Assembly: GCF_000014445.1 (NCBI RefSeq)
Contig: NC_008531.1
Span: 1,738,501-1,802,500, forward strand
Source of the DNA: Leuconostoc mesenteroides subsp. mesenteroides ATCC 8293
Lineage (GTDB): Bacteria > Bacillota > Bacilli > Lactobacillales > Lactobacillaceae
Direction: 5' to 3'
DNA: 64,000 nt
A program made the position numbers and the translations under genes. This document shows, in pieces, positions 27,012-36,877 of this stretch. Position 1 is the stretch's first letter. Each line of letters opens with the position of its first letter. The notes beneath the pieces are model-generated. The model made no database searches. It saw only the letters and a program-made list of their open reading frames with translations, and was not told the DNA's origin.

Positions 27012-29312
27012 CTACTCATTACTAGATATCTCAGAAAAGACTAGGTTACGCGCATCTTCCAGATTTTGCAATGCTTCAAGGGTTTGCTTTTCATTACGTG
27101 TTTTCAAACCGCAATCTGGATTGACCCAGAACTGATTATGATCAATAACTTTCAAGCCACGGCGGATATTGTCCGCAATTTCTGCAACTGAAGGAATACG
27201 AGGTGAATGAATGTCATAAACACCTAACCCAATTTGCTTATCATAATGTGCATCTTCAAAAGCTGAAATAATTTCACCATGTGAACGCGAAGTTTCAATG
27301 GAAATCACATCAGCGTCTAATCCAGAAATAGTGCTGATAATATCCTCAAAATCTGAATAGCACATGTGTGTGTGAATCTGCGTCTCATCACGCACACCGG
27401 TTGTGGTGATTTTAAATGAATAAATTGCTTCGTCCAAATAATCTTGCCAATTACGTTGTTTCAATGGTAGCCCTTCACGCAAAGCTGGTTCATCTACTTG
27501 AATAATCTTAATACCAGCCTTTTCCAAATTAATAACTTCTTGACGCAAAGATAAGGCAATCTGATTCTGAACTGTAGCCCGTGGGATATCATCACGCACA
27601 AATGACCAATTAATGATTGTTAATGGCGCAGTTAACATACCCTTCACGGGTTTATTAGTTTGTGCTTGTGCAAAAGCTGACTCCTTCACAGTAATGGGCT
27701 CAACATAATCAACATCTCCAAAAATAACTGGTGGGCGAACACCACGTGAGCCATAAGATTGAACCCAACCATTTTGTGTGGCAAAGAAACCAGCTAATTT
27801 TTGTCCAAAGTATTCCACCATATCAGTACGCTCAAATTCGCCATGGACTAGAACATCTAGATCAATATCTTCTTGTAGCTGTATCCAACGCTTGGTTTCT
27901 GATTCAATGAAATCATTGTATTGTTCATCAGACAGTTCACCCTTACGCCAGGCTGCACGCTTAGCTCGTACATCGGCTGATTGCGGGAATGATCCAATTG
28001 TAGTTGTTGGCAACAATGGCAGGTGCAAACTAACTTGTTGCTTCTTAGAACGTTCTGCATACTTTGAATCGCGCTCGAACCGTTCTTGTGATAAATGTTG
28101 TATGGCTTCTTGCACTACTTTGTTATTCCGAGCTTGTGAACTATTCAATGCCTCCAGAGCAGCGGCATTCTGTTCAAATATTGCCGTCACGTCATCGCCA
28201 TTCAACTTTTTAGTTAAAGCAACTAACTCTTGCACTTTCTCGTCAGCAAATGCTAACCCACCAAACAGTTCAGGACTTGCCTTAGTTTCATACTTTTTAG
28301 TAATGGGTACATGAAGCAACGTATTGGAAGGCTGTAACCATAGTTTTGGTGCTAGCGTACGTAGTTCTTCAGCAAAATTAGCTTTTTCTTGCAGATTAGC
28401 CGTCCAAACGTTGTGCCCATCAATTATTCCTGCTGCCAATATTTTGTCTTCTGGAAATCCAAACTTGCGAATATTATCGAAATTTTCACCGTGACCATGA
28501 ACGAAATCTAATCCGATTGCTTGTACGGGTAATTTAGTGACTGCCTGATAAGGATCAATTGAATCAAAATACGTTTGCAATTCAATGTTTAATTGCGGTG
28601 CCACCTCATTCAAATACTCAGTAGCACGTCGATATGGTTCCACGTCAGCTTCATCCGCTACTTTGACTAGCGTGGGTTCGTCTAGTTGGATCCATGTCAC
28701 ACCAGCTGCTTGTAGTTCCTTAAATACTTGTCCATAGAGTGGTAAAATTTGTTCTAATAATTGATTAATGTCAGATGAAGCAGATACATATTCGCCTCTC
28801 AACTTACCAAGCTTGATCAATGTCACAGGACCAACAATGACAGGCTTACCATTGATATCTAATTCATCTTTAGCTTCCTGCCAATACTTTAGCCAGCGAT
28901 TTTCTAACAAACGTGGGGTTGTATTATCAAATTCAGGAACCGTGTAGTGATAATTGATATTAAACCACTTTGTCATATCTGCAGCCACGTTGTCTTTGTT
29001 CCCACGAGCCACTGCAAAATATTCATCTAACGTTAAGGGACGATCATAACTACCAAACCGAGTGGGAATTAAGTTAAAAGCAGCTATCGTATCTAATACA
29101 TGGTCGTAGTTTGAATTGTCCGCGACAGGAACAATATCCAAACCAAATTCAATTTGTTTTTTTAAATTAATTAAACGTAGTTTTTTAGCAGTTTCATTAA
29201 ACTGCGCTTCATCTATTTTACCTTGCCAATAAGATTCAAGTAGTTTTTTCCACTCACGGTGTTCGCCTAGTCGTGGATAACCTAAGTTTGATGATTTTAC
29301 TGTATTTGTCAT
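27012..29312 (-). CDS. metE: cobalamin-independent methionine synthase (full length)
   Basis: Transfers methyl from 5-methyl-THF-polyglutamate to homocysteine. 766 residues with two homologous barrels: N-terminal SNLGYPRLGEHREWKKLLESYW, and C-terminal catalytic domain from about 425 with LPTTTIGSFPQ, DVLVHGEFERTDMVEYFGQ, PLTIINWSFVRDD, and zinc ligands in HTHMCYSDF and the Cys of NPDCGLKTR. ATG follows GAGGAGAAAAAC. It is the last gene of the T-box-controlled metF-metE unit; a small ORF lies between metF and metE. Confidence 0.97.
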   Translation of the reverse strand: MTNTVKSSNLGYPRLGEHREWKKLLESYWQGKIDEAQFNETAKKLRLINLKKQIEFGLDIVPVADNSNYDHVLDTIAAFNLIPTRFGSYDRPLTLDEYFAVARGNKDNVAADMTKWFNINYHYTVPEFDNTTPRLLENRWLKYWQEAKDELDINGKPVIVGPVTLIKLGKLRGEYVSASSDINQLLEQILPLYGQVFKELQAAGVTWIQLDEPTLVKVADEADVEPYRRATEYLNEVAPQLNIELQTYFDSIDPYQAVTKLPVQAIGLDFVHGHGENFDNIRKFGFPEDKILAAGIIDGHNVWTANLQEKANFAEELRTLAPKLWLQPSNTLLHVPITKKYETKASPELFGGLAFADEKVQELVALTKKLNGDDVTAIFEQNAAALEALNSSQARNNKVVQEAIQHLSQERFERDSKYAERSKKQQVSLHLPLLPTTTIGSFPQSADVRAKRAAWRKGELSDEQYNDFIESETKRWIQLQEDIDLDVLVHGEFERTDMVEYFGQKLAGFFATQNGWVQSYGSRGVRPPVIFGDVDYVEPITVKESAFAQAQTNKPVKGMLTAPLTIINWSFVRDDIPRATVQNQIALSLRQEVINLEKAGIKIIQVDEPALREGLPLKQRNWQDYLDEAIYSFKITTTGVRDETQIHTHMCYSDFEDIISTISGLDADVISIETSRSHGEIISAFEDAHYDKQIGLGVYDIHSPRIPSVAEIADNIRRGLKVIDHNQFWVNPDCGLKTRNEKQTLEALQNLEDARNLVFSEISSNE

Positions 29313-29356
29313 GTTTTTCTCCTCGTTTTAAATAAGCTGGTAATTGACAAATAACT

Positions 29357-29455
29357 TCATTTAAACCTATCAACAGAACCACTACCGGTAAGAAAAACAG
29401 CCGTTAGAATTTTATTAGCATGCAAGTAATAGACTTTTCGACATGTTACTTTCAT
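29357..29455 (-). CDS. Met-island small ORF A (32 aa), between metF and metE
   Basis: Short ORF from ATG (29455) to TGA, encoding a 32-residue basic peptide. Its core YYLHANKILTAVFLTGSGSV matches the small ORF before metF (YYLHTDKMTTAVYLNGSGAV): 14 identities over 22 aligned positions counting one residue on each side. The ribosome site is weak (AAGAAG at about -10). It lies 24 bases after metF and 44 before metE. Protein conservation between two copies argues that it is translated. No family recognised; it is not Met-rich, so it is not a classical Met leader peptide. Confidence 0.6.
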   Translation of the reverse strand: MKVTCRKVYYLHANKILTAVFLTGSGSVDRFK

Positions 29456-29479
29456 GAGCTTCTTCTTTCGTTTATTGCA

Positions 29480-30373
29480 TCAAAGCGTTAATATTTTTGA
29501 TTGAATGTGCCTATTAATTTCTGGCAACATTATCTTCAAAACATTTGGTTGATTCATCGCATACAAATGAATACCGTCAACCCCATGATCTAACAAATCA
29601 TGGATTTGCTCCAATGCATATTCAATTCCAGCCTGTTGCAAGGCTTCTGGTTGATCTTCATATTTATGAACAATCTTTGCCAAGCGTGCCGGTAAAGATG
29701 AACCAATCATATAAGTGATACGTTCGACTTGCGCACGACTAATGATAGGTAAAATACCAGCAGAAACTGGTACCTTAATATAATTTTCCTTCAGTGCCTC
29801 TTGCATGTTATAGAAAACGCCATTATCGAAAAATAGCTGAGAAATTAGAAATTCTGTACCACTAATTACTTTTTCTTTAACCCCAGTTACACTAATTCCT
29901 GTCGTTGGATTATCAACATGTCCTTCTGGATAAATTGCTGCACCAATATCAAACCGTCCGTCTTTTTTTATCTCTTTAATTAGATCTTTTGCAAACGGAT
30001 AATATTCATTCACATAATCTTTTGTCGGTGTGTCACCGCGAAGTGCAAATATGTTTTCAACGCCCGCTACGCTTATCTTTTCAAGATTTCCCTTTAAACT
30101 ACTCGGTGTTTGGTTAATACCAGTGAGGTTGTGTAAAGCTGTTATACCGCAATTCCTTTCGATATATTCCGCAATCTCTTTGGTCCTTTTATGATTACTA
30201 CCGCCGCCTGCACCGTATGTCACACTAATATAATCAACGCCAGTTTCTTTTGGATTTACTTCTTGTAACGTTTTATACAAAGCGTGTAGTCCATCTTCTG
30301 TTTTTGGCGGAAATATTTCAAAAGACAGCACTGGAGCTGACTTCTTTTTATAAATGTCCGTAATTCTAGTCAT
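29480..30373 (-). CDS. metF: 5,10-methylenetetrahydrofolate reductase
   Basis: Flavoenzyme that makes 5-methyl-THF, the methyl donor for the MetE enzymes next to it. 297 residues; LSFEIFPPKTEDGLHALY carries the conserved Glu, followed by DYISVTYGAGGG, LTGINQTPSSLKGNL, IFALRGDTPTKDY, IGAAIYPEGH and SAGILPIISRAQV. ATG 30373 follows GAGAGGATATCT; the frame extends upstream to TTG 30400, which overlaps the preceding small ORF and is less likely. Confidence 0.95.
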   Translation of the reverse strand: MTRITDIYKKKSAPVLSFEIFPPKTEDGLHALYKTLQEVNPKETGVDYISVTYGAGGGSNHKRTKEIAEYIERNCGITALHNLTGINQTPSSLKGNLEKISVAGVENIFALRGDTPTKDYVNEYYPFAKDLIKEIKKDGRFDIGAAIYPEGHVDNPTTGISVTGVKEKVISGTEFLISQLFFDNGVFYNMQEALKENYIKVPVSAGILPIISRAQVERITYMIGSSLPARLAKIVHKYEDQPEALQQAGIEYALEQIHDLLDHGVDGIHLYAMNQPNVLKIMLPEINRHIQSKILTL

Positions 30374-30393
30374 AGATATCCTCTCAATTTTTA

Positions 30394-30516
30394 CTACCAA
30401 ATCAGTGAAAATTGAGTTAATATAACCGCATCAACGGCCCCACTGCCATTTAAATAAACTGCCGTCGTCATTTTATCAGTGTGTAAATAATAAATTGTTT
30501 GATTATTTACGCGCAC
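30394..30516 (-). CDS. Met-island small ORF B (40 aa), before metF
   Basis: GTG-initiated ORF of 40 codons with a strong ribosome site (AAGGAG, 8 bases ahead), ending TAG 20 bases before metF. It holds IYYLHTDKMTTAVYLNGSGA followed by VDAV, homologous to ORF A, then a hydrophobic tail ILTQFSLIW. It is the first translated ORF after the T-box terminator/antiterminator, so it is made only when Met-tRNA is uncharged. Family unknown. I rate it likely real because of the ribosome site and the homology. Confidence 0.7.
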   Translation of the reverse strand: MRVNNQTIYYLHTDKMTTAVYLNGSGAVDAVILTQFSLIW

Positions 30517-30572
30517 AATCTTCTCTCCTTGCTAATTAAACTCACCTTAGCAAACTCTCTACTCTTAAAACA

Positions 30573-30863
30573 TAAAAAATCCCGCAATCCGAAAAAATTC
30601 AGATTGCGGGACGATTCCTCGTGTTACCACCCGTTATTCGTATGCTTTGTTGCACACCTTAACTTCAGTCTTCCAATACAGGATTAGAAAATCAAAACAG
30701 CTATAACGGGCTTTCCCGGCCATAGTTTACGTCGCTTTGATTTCAAAAATCTTACCACGCTCACTAAAGCGAAACTCCAAGACCATCTTCATGATATGAC
30801 ATTACCTGTTTTCACCAAACACAGGCTCTCTATAAATGCATTAATCACTACTTATCTTTTCTT
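30573..30863 (-). promoter_or_regulatory. T-box riboswitch (Met specifier) upstream of metF-metE
   Basis: Transcribed leader on the minus strand. It has the conserved 5' part (AGAGAGCC, TTTGGTGAAA), a specifier codon ATG (complement of 30784-30786) directly before GTCTTGGAG, and the T-box core CGGGTGGTAACACG (around 30618-30631). The terminator stem CCCGCAATC/GATTGCGGG (30581-30610) is followed by T6 and can be replaced by the antiterminator. Uncharged tRNA-Met should allow readthrough. A likely promoter (TTGTGG-17-TATACG) lies in the 3' end of the upstream amidotransferase gene. It fills the 350-base stretch up to that gene. Confidence 0.93.
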
Positions 30864-30872
30864 CGTATAAAA

Positions 30873-31589
30873 CTATTCAATCTTTGCCACAAATGAATCA
30901 AACAATTCTTGAGCATCTGGATTGTCCATCAGTAACATTTCTGGATGCCACTGTACTGCATAAATACGTCGTGAGTCATCAGAAAATGCCTCTACAACGT
31001 TATCTGAACTCGTGGCGTCCAGCTTCAACCCATCTGCCAATCTTTTCACTGCTTGATGATGAAAAGAATTAACAAGTGATTTTTCATCAAAAATATCACT
31101 CAGCCAACTTTGACGTTGCAATACTATATGGTGTGTTGGTACATACCATTTTGTCGGATATTGATTATGCTTTACTGACAAGCCGTCATACTGACTACCT
31201 AAATCTTGGTACAAAGTGCCACCCAGTGCAACATTAATAATTTGCAATCCACGACAAATACCTAGAATTGGTTTTTCTTGTTTAAGCGCTTCGATTACCA
31301 GCGCCACTTCAAAAGCATCACGTCGATCATCGGTTTCATGTAAATTAATATGTGGATCTTCACCAAAATACACTGGTGAAACATCTTGACCGCCTGCTAA
31401 TAACAAAGCATCAACTGAATCGATGTATGCCTTAGCCAACTTTGTATCACCAATTGGAAACACGATAGGTAGCGCATTCGCACCGCTAATACCATCAATA
31501 TAATTTTTTTGGATATAATCGACATAATTGGTGCCAAAATGAGCATTCGCATGAACAAGATTATTACTTGGTATACCTACTTTTTTCAT
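30873..31589 (-). CDS. gamma-glutamyl-gamma-aminobutyrate hydrolase-type class I amidotransferase (peptidase C26)
   Basis: 238-residue glutaminase-fold enzyme of the C26 group that removes gamma-glutamyl groups. The nucleophile is Cys in PILGICRGLQIINVALGG, the catalytic His in AVQWHPEM; also LLLAGGQDVSPVYFGE and VNSFHHQAVKRL, typical of PuuD-like proteins. The substrate is unknown. GTG at 31601 overlaps the preceding stop as GTGA, but ATG 31589 has the better ribosome spacing. It lies directly after the OppA-like gene and ends at the metF T-box. Confidence 0.87.
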   Translation of the reverse strand: MKKVGIPSNNLVHANAHFGTNYVDYIQKNYIDGISGANALPIVFPIGDTKLAKAYIDSVDALLLAGGQDVSPVYFGEDPHINLHETDDRRDAFEVALVIEALKQEKPILGICRGLQIINVALGGTLYQDLGSQYDGLSVKHNQYPTKWYVPTHHIVLQRQSWLSDIFDEKSLVNSFHHQAVKRLADGLKLDATSSDNVVEAFSDDSRRIYAVQWHPEMLLMDNPDAQELFDSFVAKIE

Positions 31590-31597
31590 CTTTGCAC

Positions 31598-33193
31598 TCA
31601 CTTTGCATACTTATAGTTCTGATAACCAATCAAAGGATAATCTAAGTTTTTAACCGATGAGCGTAATAAATGAACATTGGATACTTGATACAATGGCGTA
31701 ACACCATTTAAATCATTATTCAACTTGGCTGCTTGTTGTTCCAACTTATAACGGGCGTCATTGGCCTCATGTTGCTCAGAAACCTTGTTGATAATCTTCT
31801 CATATTCCGAATTAGTCCAATTTGTAAAATTAATTGCCCCCTTCGAATAAGCTATATCCAAGAAATCAATGGGATCATTATAATCTGTTGACCATGTTAA
31901 AGTTCCAGCCTGAAAATCATGACTCTCAAAGGCGGAAATTTCAGCATTTAATGGCAATTGCTTTAGGTTAATTGTAACATCAGGCAACGTTGCTTCAATA
32001 CTCTGTTTCAAGTAAACACCTAATGCCTTATAAGCATCGGTATCAGCTGTATTAAGCGTAATTGTAATTTTTTGTTGATTTAATTCTGATTGCGCTTGTT
32101 TCAAATACTTTTGAGCCAATGCCTTGTTATAAGGTAGTGACAAGTTCGCATTGAAATCTTTACCGTCTACTTTTACTTCACCACTTGGCACAATTGATTT
32201 GGCAGGTGTTGAACCATCAGCCAACGCTGATTTTGTTAACTCCTTGCGGTTTATTGCTAAACTCAAAGCTTGCTTGAGATTTGTATTGCTGACTGTCTTA
32301 TCATCAGCATTCCAAACAATAAACGCCACACGTCCCTTTTGTGTTGATTTAATATCAGTAGCATGGCTCTTCTTCAAATCCGTTAAAATACCACCAGATA
32401 TTTCTGCTTCGTCGACCTTCTTTGCTAGATATTGTTTAGAAGCTAGCGTTGCATCAGTGACTTGAGTAGCCTTAATGGTATCATAATGAACATTTTTAGC
32501 GTCAGCATAATACTTATTTTTGACAAATTCCCAAGTCGTCGATGATTGATTCCATTTTTTTATCGTATAAGCACCATTTGAGACAGTCGTCTTAGCTGTT
32601 TGGCCATACTTGCTACCATACTCTTTTAGTTTATCTGAATTAATTGGATACAGTTGGTTAGCCAATATAAAATTAAAATAAGGGACTGGATGAGATAGTT
32701 CGATTTTCACCGTGTATTTGTCTGGTGCACTAATACCAAGCTTATTAACGTTTTCTTTATTATTATATACAGCATCATAACCAGCAATATCTTTAAAATG
32801 GTTAGCACGAGTAGATTTTGTAACTGGATTTACTTGACGTTTAACTGAATTAACAAAATCAGATGCCGTTACTTGTGAGCCATCAGACCACTTTTGGTTC
32901 TTCTTGAGCTTAATTGTATAAACCTTATTACCTTGGGTTGGTTGAACTATTTTTTGAGCGACCCCCGGAATAATTTTGCCATTAGCAGATGTTGTATAAA
33001 GCCCCTCAAGTGTTTGCACTTCTGCCCAATTCGCACCAACTTGATCAGCTAGATTTGGATCCAATGTTGAGATGTTGTTTTGAACAGCAACTCTTAACGT
33101 ATGACCTTTCGCTGATTTTGACGGACGTGTTGCAGCATAAATGCCAGCAACTGCGATAACAGCTACTGCACCAATGACTATTTTTTTATTCAT
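31598..33193 (-). CDS. OppA-like peptide-binding protein (SBP_bac_5) without lipobox
   Basis: 531-residue extracellular substrate-binding protein of peptide ABC transporters. The family region starts at LRVAVQNNISTLDPNLAD; also NGKIIPGVAQKI, VYTIKLKKNQKWSDGSQVTA, LSHPVPYFNFILA, RKELTKSAL, and WSTDYNDPIDFLD. The N-terminus MNKKIVIGAVAVIAVAGIYA has no Cys, so the usual lipoprotein anchor is missing and a transmembrane anchor is likely. No permease or ATPase genes are nearby, so it must use those encoded elsewhere. Its place in the methionine island suggests peptide-bound Met, but no T-box precedes it. Confidence 0.88.
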   Translation of the reverse strand: MNKKIVIGAVAVIAVAGIYAATRPSKSAKGHTLRVAVQNNISTLDPNLADQVGANWAEVQTLEGLYTTSANGKIIPGVAQKIVQPTQGNKVYTIKLKKNQKWSDGSQVTASDFVNSVKRQVNPVTKSTRANHFKDIAGYDAVYNNKENVNKLGISAPDKYTVKIELSHPVPYFNFILANQLYPINSDKLKEYGSKYGQTAKTTVSNGAYTIKKWNQSSTTWEFVKNKYYADAKNVHYDTIKATQVTDATLASKQYLAKKVDEAEISGGILTDLKKSHATDIKSTQKGRVAFIVWNADDKTVSNTNLKQALSLAINRKELTKSALADGSTPAKSIVPSGEVKVDGKDFNANLSLPYNKALAQKYLKQAQSELNQQKITITLNTADTDAYKALGVYLKQSIEATLPDVTINLKQLPLNAEISAFESHDFQAGTLTWSTDYNDPIDFLDIAYSKGAINFTNWTNSEYEKIINKVSEQHEANDARYKLEQQAAKLNNDLNGVTPLYQVSNVHLLRSSVKNLDYPLIGYQNYKYAK

Positions 33194-33306
33194 ATTCTCT
33201 CGCTCCCAAATACATTAATAGTGTCATTTTAACATGCCTATGACTTAATAAAAGCAATAATCACTATCAAATGCTGTTAAATCTCTCCCATAGTAGTAAA
33301 CACTAC

Positions 33307-34599
33307 TTATTTAACATATGATAACGCTTCATCTAAAGCGTTAATTAAATCATCTACATTTTCAATACCAATTGAAATACGTATCAAATCCGGTGTAATA
33401 CCTGCTGCTTGCAGCTGCTCATCATTTAACTGGGCGTGTGTTGTTGATTTTGGATGAATAATCAAAGACTTAGCATCCCCAACATTAGCCAATAACGAGA
33501 AGATATCTAAGTTATTTATCAATTTTTCTGCACCAGCTTCGCCAGCTTTTAAGCCAAATGTGAAAATCGATCCAACACCGTTCTTAAAGTATTTGTCAGC
33601 GAGTGGCTTGTATGGAGAATCATCTAATTCTGGATAACTGACCCAAGCCACTTTGTCATTATTATTCAAGTAAGAAACAATTTTACGTGTGTTTTCTACA
33701 TGGCGCTCAACACGCAAGGATAGTGTCTCTAATCCTTGCAGCAGATAAAACGCTGATTGTGGTGATAATGTTGCCCCTGTATCACGTAAATGTTCTGCAC
33801 GGATTTTAGTTACAAATGCGCCACCTTTTAGATCAGACCAAACAATACCGTTGTACGATGGTGTTGGCGTGGTGAAATCAGGATAGCGTCCTGAGGCCTC
33901 GTAATCGAAATCTCCTTTTTCAATCACTACCCCACCCAATGTTGTACCATGTCCACCAATAAACTTAGTGGCTGAATGAACAACTACATCAATGCCGTAT
34001 TCCAGCGGACGAGTCAAAAATGGTGTCGCAAAAGTAGAATCCACAATAGAAATAATACCATGTTTTTTCGCAATTGCTGCAACGGCTTCAAAATCAATAA
34101 TATTTATTTTTGGATTTCCTAAGCTTTCGAAGAAAATAACTTTTGTATTATCTTGAATGGCCTTTTCAAAATTTTCAGGATCATCTGGGTCAACAAATGT
34201 TGTATCAATAGATAATTTCTTCAATGTTTCTGAAAACAACTCGACCGTGCCACCATATAGCGTTGATGCGGCAACAATATGATCGCCAGCTCCAGCAACA
34301 TTCAATATTGCAGCGGTAATTGCCGCTGCACCAGAAGCTAACGATATAGCCGCTGTACCACCTTCGAGCGCTGCAACTCTTGCTTCAAAAGCTGAATTTG
34401 TTGGATTGGTTAACCGCCCATAAATATTGCCAGCATCTGTTAAAGCAAATCGCCCAGCAGCTTGTTTAGCATCCTTAAAGACAAAAGAAGTTGTCTGATA
34501 AATTGGTACAGCACGCGCACCTGTCGCTGAATCTGGCTCTTCTTGGCCAGCATGAAGTTGTAGTGTTTCAAATGCGTATTTTTTTTCTGGATTAGTCAT
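33307..34599 (-). CDS. metY: O-acetylhomoserine sulfhydrylase
   Basis: PLP enzyme that makes homocysteine from O-acetylhomoserine and sulfide. 430 residues, the length of the MetY group, which is about 50 longer than MetC/MetI. It has [48 protein letters not shown], and the PLP lysine 212 in [13 protein letters not shown], followed by the MetY-type insert [18 protein letters not shown] follows TGAGGAAAATATTCT. It belongs to the second T-box unit, after a core MetE and a small ORF. Confidence 0.92.
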   Translation of the reverse strand: MTNPEKKYAFETLQLHAGQEEPDSATGARAVPIYQTTSFVFKDAKQAAGRFALTDAGNIYGRLTNPTNSAFEARVAALEGGTAAISLASGAAAITAAILNVAGAGDHIVAASTLYGGTVELFSETLKKLSIDTTFVDPDDPENFEKAIQDNTKVIFFESLGNPKINIIDFEAVAAIAKKHGIISIVDSTFATPFLTRPLEYGIDVVVHSATKFIGGHGTTLGGVVIEKGDFDYEASGRYPDFTTPTPSYNGIVWSDLKGGAFVTKIRAEHLRDTGATLSPQSAFYLLQGLETLSLRVERHVENTRKIVSYLNNNDKVAWVSYPELDDSPYKPLADKYFKNGVGSIFTFGLKAGEAGAEKLINNLDIFSLLANVGDAKSLIIHPKSTTHAQLNDEQLQAAGITPDLIRISIGIENVDDLINALDEALSYVK

Positions 34600-34649
34600 A
34601 GAATATTTTCCTCATGTAAGTTATTTTTATGCAACATTTAATAAAATTA

Positions 34650-34748
34650 TTACTGATACCACATTCGTGTTTGCACTAAACCACAACCAAGAAGTGTACT
34701 TAATGCTCGTGTTGTCTCAAAAAATCGATTAGGCGTTGTTGCTTGCAT
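34650..34748 (-). CDS. Met-island small ORF D (32 aa), before metY
   Basis: 32-codon ORF from ATG 34748 to TAA, with a strong ribosome site (TAAGGAGTAGAAAA). It begins MQATTPNR; its core FFETTRALSTLLGCGLV can be aligned with the core of ORFs A and B (aromatic pair, then T-x-basic, then a hydrophobic run, then G-S/C-G and V), but identity is low. It lies 44 bases after the core metE gene and 50 before metY. Similar size and placement, one per downstream Met gene, suggest the same role. Function unknown. Confidence 0.6.
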   Translation of the reverse strand: MQATTPNRFFETTRALSTLLGCGLVQTRMWYQ

Positions 34749-34792
34749 TTTTCTACTCCTTACAAATATCACATCATATATGATGTATTCAT

Positions 34793-35920
34793 CTATCCCC
34801 AAACTTCATCGAGGATTTCTTTAACAAGTGCTAACTTAGCCCATTGTTGTTCTTCTGTTAAAATATTACCTTCTTCAGTAGAAGCAAATCCGCATTGTGT
34901 TGACAACCATAAACGATCCAATGGCAAATATTTTTCCGCTTCATGGATTCGCTTAATAATGTCTTCCTTCTTTTCTAACTCACCCGTTTTAGTTGTAATC
35001 AAGCCGAGAACAACTTTTTTATCCCCTGATACTTTAGCCAAAGGTTCAAAGCCACCTGCTCGTTCTGAATCATATTCTAGGAAGTAACTTGATACATTTT
35101 CTTGACCAAATAATTCATCAGCAACCGCATCATAACCACCAGAAGCTGCCCAATCTGAATGATAGTTTCCGCGACAAATATGTGTGTTAATGGTTAAATC
35201 TTCTGGTAAGTTAGCAATTGCACCATTGTTCAAGTCCAAATACAGCGCCTTTAGTTGTTTAACATCAAAGCCGGATCCAGCCATTTTTTCCCAGAAATCA
35301 GCATCTACTAACATGCCCCATGTACAGTCATCTAATTGAACTGTTTTAGCACCTGCTTCATACAATGCAATAATCTCTTCATGGTAAACACGCTTAATAT
35401 CTGCAAAAAATTCTTCATCAGAATCATAGAAGTTCGATACAACATCAGCATTTGTACCACGAACTAGTTCTGCATAAAATTGAGATGGCGCCGGAATTGT
35501 AATTTTGGCTTCTACGCCCACTTCATCAGCAAGTGCTTTGAGAAACTTAAAATGCTTAATAAATGGGTGTACATTGGCGTCAAAGCTCAATTTACCATTT
35601 AAACGTGCTGAATCATCACGTGTTTCCTCATGAGCGAAGAAGTAGCCTTCGCCGTAGCTTAATCTTTCAACGCCACCAAATCCCCAGAAATTATCCAGAT
35701 GCCAATATGAACGACGGAATTCGCCATCTGTTACTACTGCTATTCCAGCAGCCACTTGTTGATCAACCAAATGTGCAATCGTTGAATTTTCAACACCTTC
35801 AAGTTCTTCTTGTGTCAATTTACCAGCTTCAAAATCTTGCCGTGCTTGTTTTAATTCAGCTGGTCGTAGAAATGAACCAACATGCTGAAATCCTAGTGCC
35901 TTTAGTGTCTGTGTTGTCAT
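34793..35920 (-). CDS. core MetE-type methionine synthase (YxjG/YxjH-like), copy 1
   Basis: 375-residue protein that corresponds only to the C-terminal catalytic barrel of MetE. It has HVGSFLRPAELKQARQDFEAG, AGIAVVTDGEFRRSYWHLDNF, the zinc/homocysteine ligands in INTHICRGNYHSDWA, a conserved Glu in FLEYDSERAGGFEPL, and the Cys in LSTQCGFASTEEG. The methyl donor of this group is not settled. ATG follows AAGGGGAAAAATT. It is first in the second T-box unit and about half identical by eye to copy 2 at 37-38 kb. Confidence 0.9.
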   Translation of the reverse strand: MTTQTLKALGFQHVGSFLRPAELKQARQDFEAGKLTQEELEGVENSTIAHLVDQQVAAGIAVVTDGEFRRSYWHLDNFWGFGGVERLSYGEGYFFAHEETRDDSARLNGKLSFDANVHPFIKHFKFLKALADEVGVEAKITIPAPSQFYAELVRGTNADVVSNFYDSDEEFFADIKRVYHEEIIALYEAGAKTVQLDDCTWGMLVDADFWEKMAGSGFDVKQLKALYLDLNNGAIANLPEDLTINTHICRGNYHSDWAASGGYDAVADELFGQENVSSYFLEYDSERAGGFEPLAKVSGDKKVVLGLITTKTGELEKKEDIIKRIHEAEKYLPLDRLWLSTQCGFASTEEGNILTEEQQWAKLALVKEILDEVWG

Positions 35921-35970
35921 AATTTTTCCCCTTGTACTTTTTGAATTTTAGTAGTGGTTACAAAACAACA

Positions 35971-36290
35971 AAAAAGTCCCGCAGTCTAATTAATTTAGAC
36001 TGCGGGACGACTCGTCGTGTTACCACCCGGTGTTTATGTGTCGACAAAAAGCCTACACACCTCAATATCAATCATCTTTATCATGCTTCGAGAACATCTG
36101 TACATGATATTGAGAATTGATGTCGCTATATCGGGCTCTCCCGGCCATTGCTTGCGTCGTTTCAACAAATGAATCAGCGTGCGTTCGCAATAACAGTAAC
36201 TCCAAGACCATTTTCATGTGTTCGCGTTGTCTACTTTCACCAAATGTAAACTCTCTTTTTAACGCTACAACACTACTTATCTTTTCTTTG
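35971..36290 (-). promoter_or_regulatory. T-box riboswitch (Met specifier) upstream of core metE-metY
   Basis: Minus-strand leader with the same start as the other T-boxes (AAGAAAAGATAAGTAG), specifier ATG (complement of 36209-36211) directly before GTCTTGGAG, and T-box core CCGGGTGGTAACACG around 36016-36030. The terminator stem TCCCGCAGTCTAA/TTAGACTGCGGGA (35976-36007) is followed by T6. It fills the intergenic stretch 35921-36344 together with its promoter. Confidence 0.93.
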
Positions 36291-36298
36291 TTAAAATA

Positions 36299-36326
36299 AT
36301 CATACTATATTATAATAATTTGTCAA
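36299..36326 (-). promoter_or_regulatory. promoter of the core metE-metY T-box
   Basis: Minus-strand TTGACA (36321-36326) and TATGAT (36299-36304) with a 16-base spacer, just ahead of the T-box start. Confidence 0.8.
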
Positions 36327-36344
36327 TACTTTTTTCATTAAACG

Positions 36345-36821
36345 TTAAACAATTTTACGTTCAAACGCATCACTGGAAATACCTTGTGCCAAGATGATTT
36401 TTGCCCATTCCTTAGCTGAATGTAGACTATGATCTTTATAGTTACCACAACTTTCGATTTCTGCTGCGGGCACTTCGGTTACTTCATCACTAACAATTTT
36501 TTCCAATACTTTTTTGAAAACTTTAGCTAATGTTTCCGAATCGTAATTTACCCATGAGATAACATGAAATCCAGTACGGCATCCAAATGGTGACATATCA
36601 ATAATGCCATCAATTTCATCACGAACAAGGCCTGCAAATAAATGTTCTAGTGTATGCAATCCACCCGTTTCAATCGATGTTTCATTAGGTTGTGTTAACC
36701 GCAAATCATAATTAGTAATGCTGCCGCCATTAGGACCAGCTTGTGTTTCAATCACACGCACATACGGTGCCTTAACCTTTGTATGATCCAAAGTAAAACT
36801 TTCAACAACTGTTTCTGACAT
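36345..36821 (-). CDS. luxS: S-ribosylhomocysteine lyase
   Basis: Splits S-ribosylhomocysteine into homocysteine and the AI-2 precursor DPD, closing the activated methyl cycle. 158 residues; metal ligands His56 and His60 in [12 protein letters not shown] and Cys125 in IESCGNY, catalytic Cys81 in GCRTGFH. ATG follows AAGGAGAAAAATA. It lies 201 bases after a core metE, with a possible -10 (TATAAT) in between, so it can be read from the metA T-box unit or on its own. Confidence 0.97.
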   Translation of the reverse strand: MSETVVESFTLDHTKVKAPYVRVIETQAGPNGGSITNYDLRLTQPNETSIETGGLHTLEHLFAGLVRDEIDGIIDMSPFGCRTGFHVISWVNYDSETLAKVFKKVLEKIVSDEVTEVPAAEIESCGNYKDHSLHSAKEWAKIILAQGISSDAFERKIV

Positions 36822-36877
36822 TATTTTTCTCCTTCAAGATAAGATAATGGCTTAATGACTTTCGTCTTTGTGCCATA

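Noticed and set aside
33288..33303. Hairpin AGTAG-TGTTTA-CTACT after the OppA-like upstream region as a metY terminator
   Set aside because: No T-run follows the stem on the minus strand, and the stem is only five pairs.
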